DNA from: Selenomonadales bacterium
GTDB lineage: Bacteria; Bacillota; Negativicutes; Sporomusales; UBA7701
DNA: 64,000 nt
Assembly (NCBI GenBank): GCA_018434945.1
Contig: JAHDOI010000038.1
Span: 1-64,000, forward strand
Direction: 5' to 3'
Below, piece after piece: positions 52,629 through 62,137 of this stretch. The position numbers and the translations under genes were made by a program. Every line of letters starts with the position of its first letter. Within the stretch, counting starts at the first letter, position 1. The notes below the pieces were generated by a model. The model was not told the origin of the DNA. It ran no database searches and saw nothing but the letters and a program-made list of their open reading frames with translations.

Positions 52629-53966
52629 GTGCTAGACAGAATGCCGCCCCAGAACCTCGAAGCCGAACAATCGGTAATCGGCGCCATGCTCATCGAGCGG
52701 GAGGCCATATCCCGCGTAGCAGAATTTCTGCGCCCGGAAGACTTCTACCGCGAATCCCACCGCCTCGTCTACGCCGCCACCATGGCCCTCTACAACCGCG
52801 GCGAGGCCGTCGACCTCATCACCCTCACCGAGCAGCTGCGCCGCGAGGACAAGCTTGAAGCCGCCGGCGGCATCTCCTATATAACCTCGCTCGCCAACAG
52901 CGTGCCCACCGCCGCCAACGTGATCTACCACGCCAAAATCGTCGAAGAAAAAGCCCTCCTGCGCGGGCTCATCAACACCGCCACCCACATCGCGGGGCTT
53001 GGCTACGAAGCCAACGAAGAAGTAATCAATATCCTCGACCAGGCGGAGCGGATGATCCTCGAAGTCGCCAACCGCAAAGTCACCGGCGCCTTCGTCCCCA
53101 TCAAAGACATCCTCATGGCCGCCCTCGACAGAGTCGAGCAGCTATACCACACCAAAGGCGGCATCACCGGCCTGCCCACCGGCTTCAAAGACCTCGACCG
53201 CCTCACCGCAGGCCTGCAGCCTTCCGACCTCATCCTCATAGCCGCCCGGCCGAGTATGGGCAAGACCGCCTTTGTTCTCAACATCGCCCAGCACGTCGCC
53301 GTCAAAGAGAAAAAACCCGTGGCCTTCTTCAGCCTCGAAATGTCCAAAGAGCAGCTCGTCCAGCGCATGCTCTGCACCGAAGCCACCATCGACGCCCAGC
53401 GTCTCAAGATCGGCGACCTCAAAGACAACGACTGGTCCAACCTCGTCAAGGCCGCCGACCGGCTCTCCTCCGCCCCCATCTTCATCGACGACACTCCCGG
53501 GGCTACCGTCACCGAAATCCGCTCCAAAGCCCGCCGTCTCAAGGTAGAGCACGACCTGTCCCTCGTCGTCATCGACTACCTGCAGCTCATGCAGGGCAGC
53601 TCCGGCGGCAAAAGCGACAGCCGCCAGCAGGAGATATCGGAAATCTCCCGCTCCCTAAAATCCCTCGCCCGCGAACTCAACGTCCCCGTCCTCGCCCTCT
53701 CCCAGCTCAGCCGCGGCGTCGAGGCCAGGCAGAACAAGCGCCCCATGCTCAGCGACCTGCGCGAATCCGGCTCACTGGAGCAGGATGCCGACATCGTCAC
53801 CTTCCTCTACCGCGAAGACTATTACAACCACGAGACCGAAAACAAGAACATCACCGAAGTCATCGTAGCCAAACACCGCAACGGACCCGTCGACACTGTC
53901 GAACTATTCTTCCAGAAAGAATTCACCCGCTTCCGCAACCATTCCAAAATGGGCGAGCCGGCATAA
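52629..53966 (+). CDS. dnaB: Replicative DNA helicase DnaB
   Basis: A 445-residue hexameric helicase with the N-terminal DnaB domain (PPQNLEAEQSVIGAML) and the RecA-like core: Walker A ARPSMGKTAF (about 205-214), SLEMSKEQLVQRM, VVIDYLQLM and EISRSLKSLARELNVPVLALSQLSRGVE. The GTG start follows GGGAGAGG. It is 13 bp downstream of lonC and followed by a terminator. Confidence 0.96.
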   Translation: MLDRMPPQNLEAEQSVIGAMLIEREAISRVAEFLRPEDFYRESHRLVYAATMALYNRGEAVDLITLTEQLRREDKLEAAGGISYITSLANSVPTAANVIYHAKIVEEKALLRGLINTATHIAGLGYEANEEVINILDQAERMILEVANRKVTGAFVPIKDILMAALDRVEQLYHTKGGITGLPTGFKDLDRLTAGLQPSDLILIAARPSMGKTAFVLNIAQHVAVKEKKPVAFFSLEMSKEQLVQRMLCTEATIDAQRLKIGDLKDNDWSNLVKAADRLSSAPIFIDDTPGATVTEIRSKARRLKVEHDLSLVVIDYLQLMQGSSGGKSDSRQQEISEISRSLKSLARELNVPVLALSQLSRGVEARQNKRPMLSDLRESGSLEQDADIVTFLYREDYYNHETENKNITEVIVAKHRNGPVDTVELFFQKEFTRFRNHSKMGEPA

Positions 53967-54006
53967 GCGCAGGCCTGCGGGCTTGCCTTCCATAAAGCAT
54001 ATTTTC

Positions 54007-54030
54007 ACGCCGGCGATGCCGGCGTTTTTT
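54007..54030 (+). terminator. Terminator after dnaB
   Basis: ACGCCGGC-GAT-GCCGGCGT followed by TTTTTT at 54025-54030. Confidence 0.88.
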
Positions 54031-54097
54031 CCTGTGACCGCCAACAATTTTCCCGAACGATTTTAGCCCAAGCTCAAAAATCATTCGAAAATTCTTG

Positions 54098-54126
54098 TTG
54101 ACACCCCCCTGGTGAAATGCTATTAT
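54098..54126 (+). promoter_or_regulatory. Promoter upstream of the COG2509-type flavoprotein
   Basis: TTGACA (54098-54103) and TATTAT (54121-54126) with a 17-base spacer. Confidence 0.82.
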
Positions 54127-54160
54127 ATTCAAGGGAAAATACGTATATTTCCTCGCGATC

Positions 54161-54203
54161 ACTCAAATAGCAGCGTCGCTCGCGCCTATTTGAGTTATTT
54201 TTC
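54161..54203 (+). terminator. Leader attenuator of the flavoprotein gene
   Basis: ACTCAAATAG (54161-54170) and CTATTTGAGT (54186-54195) form a perfect stem around a GC-rich loop, followed by TATTTTTC. It lies between the promoter and the ribosome binding site, so it can act only as an attenuator. Confidence 0.7.
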
Positions 54204-54238
54204 TGACCAAGGGAAGACTAAACAAGAGGTGAATGTAC

Positions 54239-55630
54239 GTGACCAAACGCTACGATGTTGTCGTAATCGGTGCCGGACCGGCCGGCATCTTTACCGGTCT
54301 CGAACTTGCCAGGGCCGGCCTCAGCACCCTGATAATCGAAAAGGGCCGCGATATTACCTCCCGCCGCTGCCCGATCAACCAACACGGCAGCAAGTGCCTG
54401 CGCTGCAAGCCGTGCGACATCCTGTGCGGCTGGGGAGGCGCCGGCGCATTCAGCGACGGCAAACTTACGCTCACAACCGAATTCGGCGGCGTACTCGACG
54501 AATACATGGAAAAAGACCGCGTCGCCGAACTCATCGACTATATCGACAAGATCTACCTCGACTTCGGCGCGACAACCACCGTCTACGGCGACGACAAAAA
54601 AGAGGAAATCCGCCGCATCCAGCGGGTGGCAGCCTCCGCCGACCTCAACCTCATCCCCGCCCGCATCCGCCATCTCGGCACCGAGAAATGCACTGAAATC
54701 CTCACCCGCATGCGCGAATACCTCGACGACAAATGCGAAATCCGCACCAACACCGCCGTCGAAGCCATCATCGTCCAAAACGGCGAGTACGCCGGCCTGG
54801 AACTGGTCGGCGGCGAAAAGATCGAAAGCAAATACCTTGTCGCCGCCCCCGGCCGCGAAGGCGCCGAATGGTTCTCCAGCCAGGCCGCCAAGCTTGGTCT
54901 GTCGATGATGACCAACCCTGTCGACATCGGCGTGCGCGTCGAACTGCCAGCCGTCGTCATGGAGCATATCACCGAAATCGTCTACGAGTCCAAACTCGTC
55001 TATTACACAAAATCCTTCGACGACCGGGTACGCACCTTCTGCATGAACCCCTACGGCGAAGTCGTCAACGAGAACAACGCCGGCCTCATCACCGTCAACG
55101 GCCACAGCTACGCCGAAAAGAAGACCAAAAACACCAACTTCGCTCTGCTTGTCTCCAAAAGCTTCACCGAACCCTTCAAAGAACCCATCACCTACGGCAA
55201 ATCGATCGCCAAGCTCGCCAACCTGTTAGGCGGCGGCGTCATCGTCCAGCGTCTCGGCGACCTCCTCGACGGCCGGCGGTCCACCCCGGAACGCATCAGC
55301 CGCGGCCTGGTCGAGCCGACCCTCAAGGATGCCACCCCCGGCGACCTCAGCCTCGTCCTCCCCTACCGCCACATGGTCGCCATAATCGAAATGCTCGAAG
55401 CCCTCGACAAAGTCGCCCCGGGCGTCAACTCCCGCCACACCCTGCTATACGGCGTCGAAGTCAAATTCTACTCCTCCCGCCCCCGCCTCAGCCCGGTGCT
55501 GGAGAGCGAAATCGCCAACATCTTCGCCGCCGGCGATGGCGCGGGCGTCACCCGCGGCCTCGCCCAGGCTTCGGCCGCCGGCGTCGTCGTGGCCAAAGAA
55601 ATCATCGCCCGCGAAGGCAAATCATCGTAA
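54239..55630 (+). CDS. NAD(P)/FAD-dependent oxidoreductase (COG2509-type)
   Basis: A 463-residue flavoprotein with the FAD-binding start YDVVVIGAGPAGIFTGLELARAGL, a Cys-rich segment CPINQHGSKCLRCKPCDILCGWGGAGAFSDGKL (about 40-72) and a C-terminal FAD motif AAGDGAGVTRGLAQASAAG. The family is conserved next to purB/purA in Clostridia and Negativicutes; its substrate is not established. The GTG at 54239 has GAGGTG seven bases upstream and was preferred over the ATG at 54233. Confidence 0.85.
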   Translation: MTKRYDVVVIGAGPAGIFTGLELARAGLSTLIIEKGRDITSRRCPINQHGSKCLRCKPCDILCGWGGAGAFSDGKLTLTTEFGGVLDEYMEKDRVAELIDYIDKIYLDFGATTTVYGDDKKEEIRRIQRVAASADLNLIPARIRHLGTEKCTEILTRMREYLDDKCEIRTNTAVEAIIVQNGEYAGLELVGGEKIESKYLVAAPGREGAEWFSSQAAKLGLSMMTNPVDIGVRVELPAVVMEHITEIVYESKLVYYTKSFDDRVRTFCMNPYGEVVNENNAGLITVNGHSYAEKKTKNTNFALLVSKSFTEPFKEPITYGKSIAKLANLLGGGVIVQRLGDLLDGRRSTPERISRGLVEPTLKDATPGDLSLVLPYRHMVAIIEMLEALDKVAPGVNSRHTLLYGVEVKFYSSRPRLSPVLESEIANIFAAGDGAGVTRGLAQASAAGVVVAKEIIAREGKSS

Positions 55631-55689
55631 GAGATGGACTTGCGCCAGGCCGTTGAGAAAACCGGCCTGGGGAGAAGGAGAGAACCGCT

Positions 55690-56982
55690 GTGATCAAGCG
55701 CTACACAAATCCCGCCATGGCCAAGATCTGGACCGACGAAAACGAATTCCAGACCATGCTCGACATCGAAATATACGCCTGCGAAGCCATGGCCGAGCTG
55801 GGTCAGATCCCTGCCGACGCCGTGCCGGTCATCAAAGAGAAAGCCAAATTCTCCGTTGATCGCATCCGCGAAATCGAACGGGAAATCCGCCACGACATCA
55901 TCGCCTTCCTCACCGCCGTTGCCGAAAACGTCGGCGACGAAGCCAAATACATCCACATGGGTCTCACCTCCAGCGACGTCAAGGACACCGCCCTCGGCTC
56001 CATGATGGCCCAGGCCGCGGACATCATCTTGGACGACCTCGCCAAACTTCGCGCCGTCCTCTTCCGGCGGGCCGGCGAACACAAACACACCGTCATGATC
56101 GGCCGTACCCACGGCATCCACGCCGAACCCATCACCCTCGGCATGAAATTCGCCCTGTGGCTCGACGAGACCGAACGCAATATTGAGCGCATGAAACGGG
56201 CCCGCGAAACCGTCGCCGTCGGCAAACTGTCCGGCGCTGTCGGCACCTACGCCACCATCGACCCGCGCGTCGAAGCCCACGTATGCGCCAAAATGGGCCT
56301 CAAAGCCGCCCGGCTCGCCACCCAGGTCATCCAGCGCGACCGCCACGCCGAATTCCTCACCACCCTCGCCGTCGTCGCCTCCTCGCTCGACAAATTCGCC
56401 ACCGAAATCCGCAACCTTCAGCGCACCGACATCCGCGAAGCGGAAGAATACTTCCACCCCGGCCAGAAAGGCTCTTCGGCCATGCCCCACAAGCGCAACC
56501 CCATAACCTGCGAGCGCATCTCCGGGCTGGCCCGCGTCGTCCGCGGCAACGCCCAGGCGGCCTTGGAAAATGTAGCCCTCTGGCACGAGCGCGACATCTC
56601 CCACTCCTCGGTCGAGCGCGTCATCCTGCCCGACAGCACCAGCCTTGTCGACTACATGCTCCGTCTCATGACCGACATCATCGACAAACTGCTCGTCTAC
56701 CCCGACGCCATGCAGGCCAACATGAACAAGACCGGCGGCCTCATCTTCAGCCAGCGTCTCCTTCTCGCCCTTGTCGACAAGGGCGTCAGCCGCGAGGACG
56801 CCTACCGCTGGGTTCAGCGCAACGCCATGGCCCGCTGGCTCGAAGGCGCCGACTTCAAGACCAACGTCACCCACGACCCCGACATCGCCAAATTCCTGTC
56901 GCCGGAGGAAATCACCGCCTGCTTCGACCCCACCCACCACCTGCGGCACGTCGATACCATCATGGCCCGTTTCGGCCTATAA
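55690..56982 (+). CDS. purB: Adenylosuccinate lyase
   Basis: PurB cleaves SAICAR and adenylosuccinate, releasing fumarate in purine synthesis. The 430-residue enzyme has YTNPAMAKIWTDENEFQTML, the catalytic HMGLTSSDVKDT and RTHGIHAEPIT regions, and the signature loop GSSAMPHKRNPI (about 257-268). GTG start with AGGAGAG upstream. purA follows 15 bp later. Confidence 0.96.
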   Translation: MIKRYTNPAMAKIWTDENEFQTMLDIEIYACEAMAELGQIPADAVPVIKEKAKFSVDRIREIEREIRHDIIAFLTAVAENVGDEAKYIHMGLTSSDVKDTALGSMMAQAADIILDDLAKLRAVLFRRAGEHKHTVMIGRTHGIHAEPITLGMKFALWLDETERNIERMKRARETVAVGKLSGAVGTYATIDPRVEAHVCAKMGLKAARLATQVIQRDRHAEFLTTLAVVASSLDKFATEIRNLQRTDIREAEEYFHPGQKGSSAMPHKRNPITCERISGLARVVRGNAQAALENVALWHERDISHSSVERVILPDSTSLVDYMLRLMTDIIDKLLVYPDAMQANMNKTGGLIFSQRLLLALVDKGVSREDAYRWVQRNAMARWLEGADFKTNVTHDPDIAKFLSPEEITACFDPTHHLRHVDTIMARFGL

Positions 56983-56997
56983 ACAAGAGGTGATAAC

Positions 56998-58281
56998 ATG
57001 TCAGCAGTAATCGTCATAGGCACCCAGTGGGGCGATGAAGGCAAAGGCAAAATCGTCGACAACCTGGCCGAAAAAGCCGACGTCGTCGTCCGTTACCAGG
57101 GCGGCAACAACGCCGGCCATACCGTAGTAGTGGACGGCAAGGAATTCAAGCTCCAGCTTCTGCCCTCAGGCATCCTCTACAAAGACAAGACCTGCGTCGT
57201 CGGTAACGGCGTCGTTGTCGACCCGGCCGTCATGATCAAGGAACTGCGCACCATGCAGGCGCAAGGCGTCGAAACCTCCGACCTCAAAGTATCCAACCGG
57301 GCCCACCTCATTATGCCCTACCACCGCCTTCTCGACGAAGTTGAAGAAGACTACCGCGGCGAACACAAAATCGGCACAACCAAACGCGGCATCGGACCCT
57401 GCTACATGGACAAAAACGCCCGCAGCGGCATCCGCATGGTCGACCTCATGGACGCAGACGAGTTTTCCGCCAAACTCGAGCGCAATCTCGAGGCAAAGAA
57501 CCATCTTCTCCAGGCCGTTTACGGCGTCGAAGGCTTCGACTTCGAAAAAGTCCGCGACGAATACCTCGGCTATGCGCAAGTGCTCAGGCCTTTCGTCGCC
57601 GATACCTCGGTCTACATCAACGAGGCGCTGCAATCCGGCAAAAAGGTGCTCTTCGAAGGCGCCCAGGCCACCCTCCTCGACCTCGACCACGGCACATATC
57701 CGTACGTCACCTCCTCCCACCCCATCGCCGGCGGCGCCTGCATCGGCGCCGGCATCGGCCCGACAAAGATCAGCAAAGTCATCGGCGTTGTAAAGGCTTA
57801 CACCACCAGGGTCGGCGAAGGCCCCTTCCCCACCGAGCTCAACGATGCCACCGGCGACTATATCCGCGACCGCGGCCGCGAATTCGGCACCGTCACCGGG
57901 AGGCCCCGCCGCTGCGGCTGGCTCGATGCCGCCATCGTCCGTTACGCCGGACAGGTCAGCGGCCTCGACTACCTCGCCGTCACCCGCCTCGACATCCTCG
58001 ACGGCCTTAAAACCATCAAAGTCTGCTCCGGCTACAAATACAAAGGCCAGCCCCTCGGGGAATTCCCCGCCAGCCTCAAAGTGCTGAGCGAAGTCGAACC
58101 TGTTTACGAGGAACTGCCCGGCTGGACCGAAAACATCAGCGGCGTCCGCTCTTACGACGATCTGCCCGCCAACGCCCGCCGCTATGTCGAGCGTCTCAGC
58201 GAAATCGTCGGCGTGCCGCTGGGGATAGTCTCCGTCGGCCCGGCGAGGGACCAGACCATTATTCTTCACGAGGTATTCTAG
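56998..58281 (+). CDS. purA: Adenylosuccinate synthetase
   Basis: PurA converts IMP and aspartate to adenylosuccinate with GTP. The 427-residue protein has [19 protein letters not shown] (about 4-22), [11 protein letters not shown] and [14 protein letters not shown], and ends [18 protein letters not shown] precedes the ATG. It is cotranscribed with purB. Confidence 0.97.
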   Translation: MSAVIVIGTQWGDEGKGKIVDNLAEKADVVVRYQGGNNAGHTVVVDGKEFKLQLLPSGILYKDKTCVVGNGVVVDPAVMIKELRTMQAQGVETSDLKVSNRAHLIMPYHRLLDEVEEDYRGEHKIGTTKRGIGPCYMDKNARSGIRMVDLMDADEFSAKLERNLEAKNHLLQAVYGVEGFDFEKVRDEYLGYAQVLRPFVADTSVYINEALQSGKKVLFEGAQATLLDLDHGTYPYVTSSHPIAGGACIGAGIGPTKISKVIGVVKAYTTRVGEGPFPTELNDATGDYIRDRGREFGTVTGRPRRCGWLDAAIVRYAGQVSGLDYLAVTRLDILDGLKTIKVCSGYKYKGQPLGEFPASLKVLSEVEPVYEELPGWTENISGVRSYDDLPANARRYVERLSEIVGVPLGIVSVGPARDQTIILHEVF

Positions 58282-58301
58282 GCCCGTCCCCAAAGCCTGC
58301 T

Positions 58302-58325
58302 GCGGCGCACCTTCGGGTGCGCCGC
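58302..58325 (+). terminator. Hairpin downstream of purA
   Basis: GCGGCGCACC-TTCG-GGTGCGCCGC is a perfect 10-bp stem with a stable tetraloop, 20 bp after the stop. It lacks a T run, so termination would be weak or the hairpin protects the transcript end. Confidence 0.55.
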
Positions 58326-58346
58326 TCAACTTCCAGAAACTGACCA

Positions 58347-58375
58347 TTGACAGCCTGCCAGGCTTACGGTATAAT
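58347..58375 (+). promoter_or_regulatory. Promoter of the Lys-Glu-Val tRNA cluster
   Basis: TTGACA (58347-58352) and TATAAT (58370-58375) with a 17-base spacer, ending 17 bp before the first tRNA. Confidence 0.88.
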
Positions 58376-58392
58376 CTGTTATTGTCAGACGT

Positions 58393-58468
58393 GACCCACT
58401 AGCTCAGTCGGTAGAGCACCTGACTTTTAATCAGGGTGTCGATGGTTCGAGTCCATCGTGGGTCACCA
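58393..58468 (+). tRNA. tRNA-Lys (anticodon TTT)
   Basis: The acceptor stem GACCCAC pairs with GTGGGTC; the anticodon loop is CTTTTAA and the T loop GTTCGAGTC. CCA is encoded. 76 nt. Confidence 0.97.
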
Positions 58469-58472
58469 TTTT

Positions 58473-58547
58473 GGCCCGTTGGTCAAGCGGTTAAGACACC
58501 GCCCTTTCACGGCGGGAACAGGGGTTCGAGTCCCCTACGGGTCACCA
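58473..58547 (+). tRNA. tRNA-Glu (anticodon TTC)
   Basis: The acceptor stem GGCCCGT pairs with ACGGGTC; the anticodon stem CCGCC/GGCGG encloses CTTTCAC. CCA is encoded. 75 nt. Confidence 0.97.
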
Positions 58548-58550
58548 TAA

Positions 58551-58626
<76 letters not shown>

Positions 58627-58633
58627 CCAAAAA

Positions 58634-58666
58634 ACCGGTTCATCCTGGAAGGATGAACCGGTTTTT
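58634..58666. terminator. Bidirectional terminator between the tRNA cluster and the transporter gene
   Basis: ACCGGTTCATCCT and AGGATGAACCGGT form a perfect 13-bp stem with a GGA loop; T runs lie on both sides (TTTTC to the right, TTTTTTGG on the minus strand). Confidence 0.9.
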
Positions 58667-58683
58667 CGTCTGCCACAAGTGTA

Positions 58684-60795
58684 CTAAACCACAGCGTTTT
58701 CCAGTCCCGAATCGGCTACAAACAGCACCGTTCCCGGCATCCCGTCCGCCAGCGCCAGCATCTTGTCAAAATCGTCGGGCATTCCGATGATCGTGATATC
58801 CCCCGATTCCTGCTCCACCGCGCTGCGGAAATCGCCCACGAGCACCTTCGCCTGCGTCTGCACCGGCAGGCGGGCATGCTCCGCGAACGCCTTCAGTTCG
58901 CCCGTCACCGCTTCACGCTCGGTCGGGTCGTTGATCGTCCTAAGCAGCAACAGCTTCGCATCCCAATTGCGGGTCAACTGCATAGCGATCAATACCGCCA
59001 GATTAGTGTTCGGACTTTTGTCGCGCAGCCATAGATTTACGGTCTTCTCCTGGCCGTAACCGATCTTCGGGTGAATATTGAGGAACATGAACCCAGTATT
59101 ATACTGCCTCATCCGGGAATAAACCTCTTTTAGCCGGGCGCGTTTGTCCTTATCATTGCTGACCGTCAGAAGAACCGCGTTCGGCGGCAGGAACGAATTC
59201 AGCAAAGTCTGGGTTACAACATACAACGACGACAAAAAATCGGTGCTGGTATTGTTTATTATCGTTTTGCGTATAAACAGATTCCTATCACGAAGTGGCT
59301 CCAGAACTGTTTCATAGCCTTGGGAGGCATCGCCGCTGTCCTCGCCGCTCGTAATCGACAGGAGATACAGGCGGCCTGACGGGTAAAGGATATTACTGAC
59401 GAACCGCACCGTCTTCCGCAGATCGTCGGGATTCTCAGCAGGCACCAGTACGGCCGGCTTCCACAGCCTGGGGTGATAAGTCGTGGCCAGCGCCTTCTGG
59501 GCCGCCCACTCTGTCAGGGCGGTAAAAATCCCTCCCCGCACATCCCCCCAGGGGGAAATCAACTCCCTCCTGGCGAGGATAATATAAAGAGAACTGATCA
59601 CCACCATCGTGACGATTGTAAACCACATATTGATAAGCAGCATAGTGAGGATGCTGCCGACAAAACCGATGAACGGCACTGCCAGAGACACTCTGAGCCG
59701 TGGGCGGAAGCTGGCGATGCCGGTGGCCTGTTCAACGAGAACGACCAGATTGATCGTCCCGTAAGTCGTCAGGAAGAACATCGTCAGCAACTGGGCCAGT
59801 TGGTCAAGACTGCCTGCCACGATTATCGCCAGCGAAAACAGCGACGAGACAAGGATGGCGTTGCGCGGCTCGTTATCGGCGGCCTTCTTGCCAAAAAAAT
59901 GCGAAAAAGGCACAAGCCGGTTATCAGCGAGGGCCGCCAGCGTGCGGGGCGCACCCACCAGCGTCGAAAGAGCGGAAGACAGCGTTGCGCCCATTATGCC
60001 GGCGACAATAAGCGGCTTGAACAGTGCCAGATCGAGGATTATCGAGGTATTTGCCAGCAGCGCCTCGCTGGTGGCTTGGTGGGCGAACCAGTACGCCAGA
60101 GCGACATACGTGACCAAGCCGATGGCGATTGCGGCGAGCGTGCCGACAATTATGCTTCTTCGCGGCGTCCTCAGCTCTCCCGACATGCTCACCCCGGCGA
60201 GAATGCCCGTTACCGCCGGGAAAAAAATGGCGAAAGTCTCCCAGAAGTTGGCCTGCGGAAAATTGCTCCACCATAAAGTGCCGGTGGTGTTGAGTGACGG
60301 CCCGGCCAAAAAGGAAGCGATCGATAGGATAATCACCCCCAGGACGGCATACTGCACCCTGAAGGCCGTCCGGGCGCTCGCCAGGGATAAGGCGGTCAGG
60401 GCGACCCAGGTCGCGGCCCCCACGAGCACGGTGGAATGTCCGGGGAAAAAACTGTACCACAACTCCGTAAAGCCGATAATGTAAAAGGCGACGGAGAAAG
60501 CCTGCGACAGGTACAAAGGAATGCCGACCGCCCCTCCCACCTCAAGTCCCAGCGAACGCGACACGATGGCATACGCTCCGCCGGCGCCTATCTCGATATT
60601 CGACACGACCGAAGCCATGGATAAAGCTGTACATACCGTAATGGTGTGAGCCAGGATAATAATTATCAGCGTGCCGACAAAACCGGCGTTTCCGACCACC
60701 CAGCCGAGCCGCAGATACATGATGACGCCCAGTATGGTAAGAATTGTCGGCGTAAATACCCCGTCGAAAGTTCCTAGCCCTTTTCTGGCGTTCAT
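58684..60795 (-). CDS. APC superfamily transporter of the cation-chloride cotransporter type
   Basis: A 703-residue membrane protein. Residues about 1-420 contain 12 predicted helices starting GTFDGVFTPTILTILGVIMYLRLGWVVGNAG, the motif typical of bacterial Na-K-Cl cotransporter relatives, with IEIGAGGAYAIVSRSLGLEVGG. Residues about 440-703 form a cytosolic domain of two universal-stress-like halves ending in ITIIGMPDD. The ion specificity cannot be told. AGGAGG lies nine bases before the ATG. It is convergent to the tRNA cluster and divergent from the lapA-like gene. Confidence 0.85.
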   Translation of the reverse strand: MNARKGLGTFDGVFTPTILTILGVIMYLRLGWVVGNAGFVGTLIIIILAHTITVCTALSMASVVSNIEIGAGGAYAIVSRSLGLEVGGAVGIPLYLSQAFSVAFYIIGFTELWYSFFPGHSTVLVGAATWVALTALSLASARTAFRVQYAVLGVIILSIASFLAGPSLNTTGTLWWSNFPQANFWETFAIFFPAVTGILAGVSMSGELRTPRRSIIVGTLAAIAIGLVTYVALAYWFAHQATSEALLANTSIILDLALFKPLIVAGIMGATLSSALSTLVGAPRTLAALADNRLVPFSHFFGKKAADNEPRNAILVSSLFSLAIIVAGSLDQLAQLLTMFFLTTYGTINLVVLVEQATGIASFRPRLRVSLAVPFIGFVGSILTMLLINMWFTIVTMVVISSLYIILARRELISPWGDVRGGIFTALTEWAAQKALATTYHPRLWKPAVLVPAENPDDLRKTVRFVSNILYPSGRLYLLSITSGEDSGDASQGYETVLEPLRDRNLFIRKTIINNTSTDFLSSLYVVTQTLLNSFLPPNAVLLTVSNDKDKRARLKEVYSRMRQYNTGFMFLNIHPKIGYGQEKTVNLWLRDKSPNTNLAVLIAMQLTRNWDAKLLLLRTINDPTEREAVTGELKAFAEHARLPVQTQAKVLVGDFRSAVEQESGDITIIGMPDDFDKMLALADGMPGTVLFVADSGLENAVV

Positions 60796-61022
60796 CCCAA
60801 GACCTCCTACGTTAACTGCGCCTGCCGGGCGTTTGGTAATTATTTTACTATATTCCCAGATTGATAGAAAGTAATATAATATTAATATATGGACTAACCC
60901 CGCAATACCTGCGGTACGTTAGCGAAGTCAGACCATCTGCCGGTGCTTCGGGGGGCCAATTTTTTTCCGGAGCGGGCGCCTGCCGCCCGGGCGGGTGGCC
61001 GACCACTGGAGGTGAGGAAACA

Positions 61023-61358
61023 ATGGCATACCTGACATTGCTGGCAGCCGCCATCCTATCGTTTGCGACGGCGTTCTTCGCCGTTCAAAACAGCAGCCTG
61101 GTAACGGTGAACCTGTTTACCCGGACCTTTGAGGCGTCGCTCGTAATAGTCATTCTTGGAGCCGCCACGCTCGGCTTCGTCACCGCGCTTCTTCTCGGCA
61201 TGTTCGTCCAGATTAAGACGCGGTACCGCCTTTTCAAAGCCGAAAGGCGTATTGGCCAGCTTGAGGCCGAACTGCAGGACAAGCAGTCGGTTAAGCCGCC
61301 AGAGCGGGAAGAACCGCTGCAGGAACCGCCTGCCGGTTCCCCCGGGGCACCGCCGTAA
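61023..61358 (+). CDS. LapA family membrane protein (DUF1049)
   Basis: A 111-residue protein with two membrane helices (about 3-22 and 38-62), the LapA-like FAVQNSSLVTVNLF and a coiled-coil-like C-terminal segment (FKAERRIGQLEAELQDKQ) ending in a proline-rich tail. GGAGGTGAGG precedes the ATG. LapA proteins help lipopolysaccharide homeostasis in diderms; the role here is unknown. Confidence 0.85.
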   Translation: MAYLTLLAAAILSFATAFFAVQNSSLVTVNLFTRTFEASLVIVILGAATLGFVTALLLGMFVQIKTRYRLFKAERRIGQLEAELQDKQSVKPPEREEPLQEPPAGSPGAPP

Positions 61359-61373
61359 TCCATAAAATACCGC

Positions 61374-61402
61374 TTGCCAAAGCAGTCGGGATGCGGTATT
61401 AT
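61374..61402 (+). promoter_or_regulatory. Promoter of the Asp-Phe tRNA pair
   Basis: TTGCCA (61374-61379) and TATTAT (61397-61402) with a 17-base spacer. Confidence 0.75.
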
Positions 61403-61445
61403 AATACATGTCCCTGTTAATAGGGGCGCATTTGTCGCCATATTC

Positions 61446-61522
61446 GGCCCCGTGGTGTAGTGGTCTAACATGCCGCCCTGTCACGGCGGAGATCGACGGT
61501 TCAAATCCGTTCGGGGTCGCCA
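61446..61522 (+). tRNA. tRNA-Asp (anticodon GTC)
   Basis: The acceptor stem GGCCCCG pairs with CGGGGTC; the anticodon loop CTGTCAC lies between GCCGC and GCGGA-type arms; T loop TTCAAAT. CCA is encoded. 77 nt. Confidence 0.97.
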
Positions 61523-61528
61523 TATCAT

Positions 61529-61604
<76 letters not shown>

Positions 61605-61606
61605 TC

Positions 61607-61639
61607 GAAAAACAGCTTGCTTATTGCAAGCTGTTTTTC
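61607..61639. terminator. Terminator after tRNA-Phe
   Basis: GAAAAACAGCTTGC (61607-61620), loop TTATT, GCAAGCTGTTTTTC. The T run lies in the 3' arm, so it can work on both strands. Confidence 0.88.
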
Positions 61640-61695
61640 AATTTTCCGTGGTTTACCATGCATTACCCGGAGCCTGACGTCAAAAAATAATCGAT

Positions 61696-62133
61696 ATGAG
61701 AACGACGATCATCGGCTGGCTGCTGCTCATCCTCCTGCTGACGGCGGCGAGCTATATCACCCGCCCCTACGTAGGCGTCCTGGGTGACGACGATGTCGCC
61801 TTCGCCCACGAATACGCAGGAGAAATGCTCGGCCTTCTCGAACAACTGACGGTAGAAGCCGATAAGCTTACCGGCTCACCGGCGGCAGGCGACTACTACC
61901 TCGACGCCGCCGACGAGCTGGACCGCCGCAAGCAGGCCGCCGTCCACCTGAAAGGCGACTTGGCCTACGACTTCGTCTACGCTTTCGCCTGCGCCGAAGA
62001 ATGGTGCCGCGCCTCGGCCGACGCCCTGCACCGGCCGCACGACGCCGCCGCGCCCCGCCGCGCCCGCGAAGCCCTCGCCAGGGCACGGGCCGAATTCGCC
62101 GCCATCGGCAGCAGAGACTATAACAGAAGGTGA
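61696..62133 (+). CDS. Small membrane-anchored protein of unknown function
   Basis: A 145-residue product with one N-terminal membrane helix (TTIIGWLLLILLLTAASYI, about 3-21) and a helical soluble part containing two Cys in FACAEEWCRASADAL. No family is recognised. The ribosome binding site before the ATG at 61696 is weak. It precedes a phosphoribosyltransferase gene by four bases and probably belongs to its transcript. Confidence 0.6.
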   Translation: MRTTIIGWLLLILLLTAASYITRPYVGVLGDDDVAFAHEYAGEMLGLLEQLTVEADKLTGSPAAGDYYLDAADELDRRKQAAVHLKGDLAYDFVYAFACAEEWCRASADALHRPHDAAAPRRAREALARARAEFAAIGSRDYNRR

Positions 62134-62137
62134 GGAA

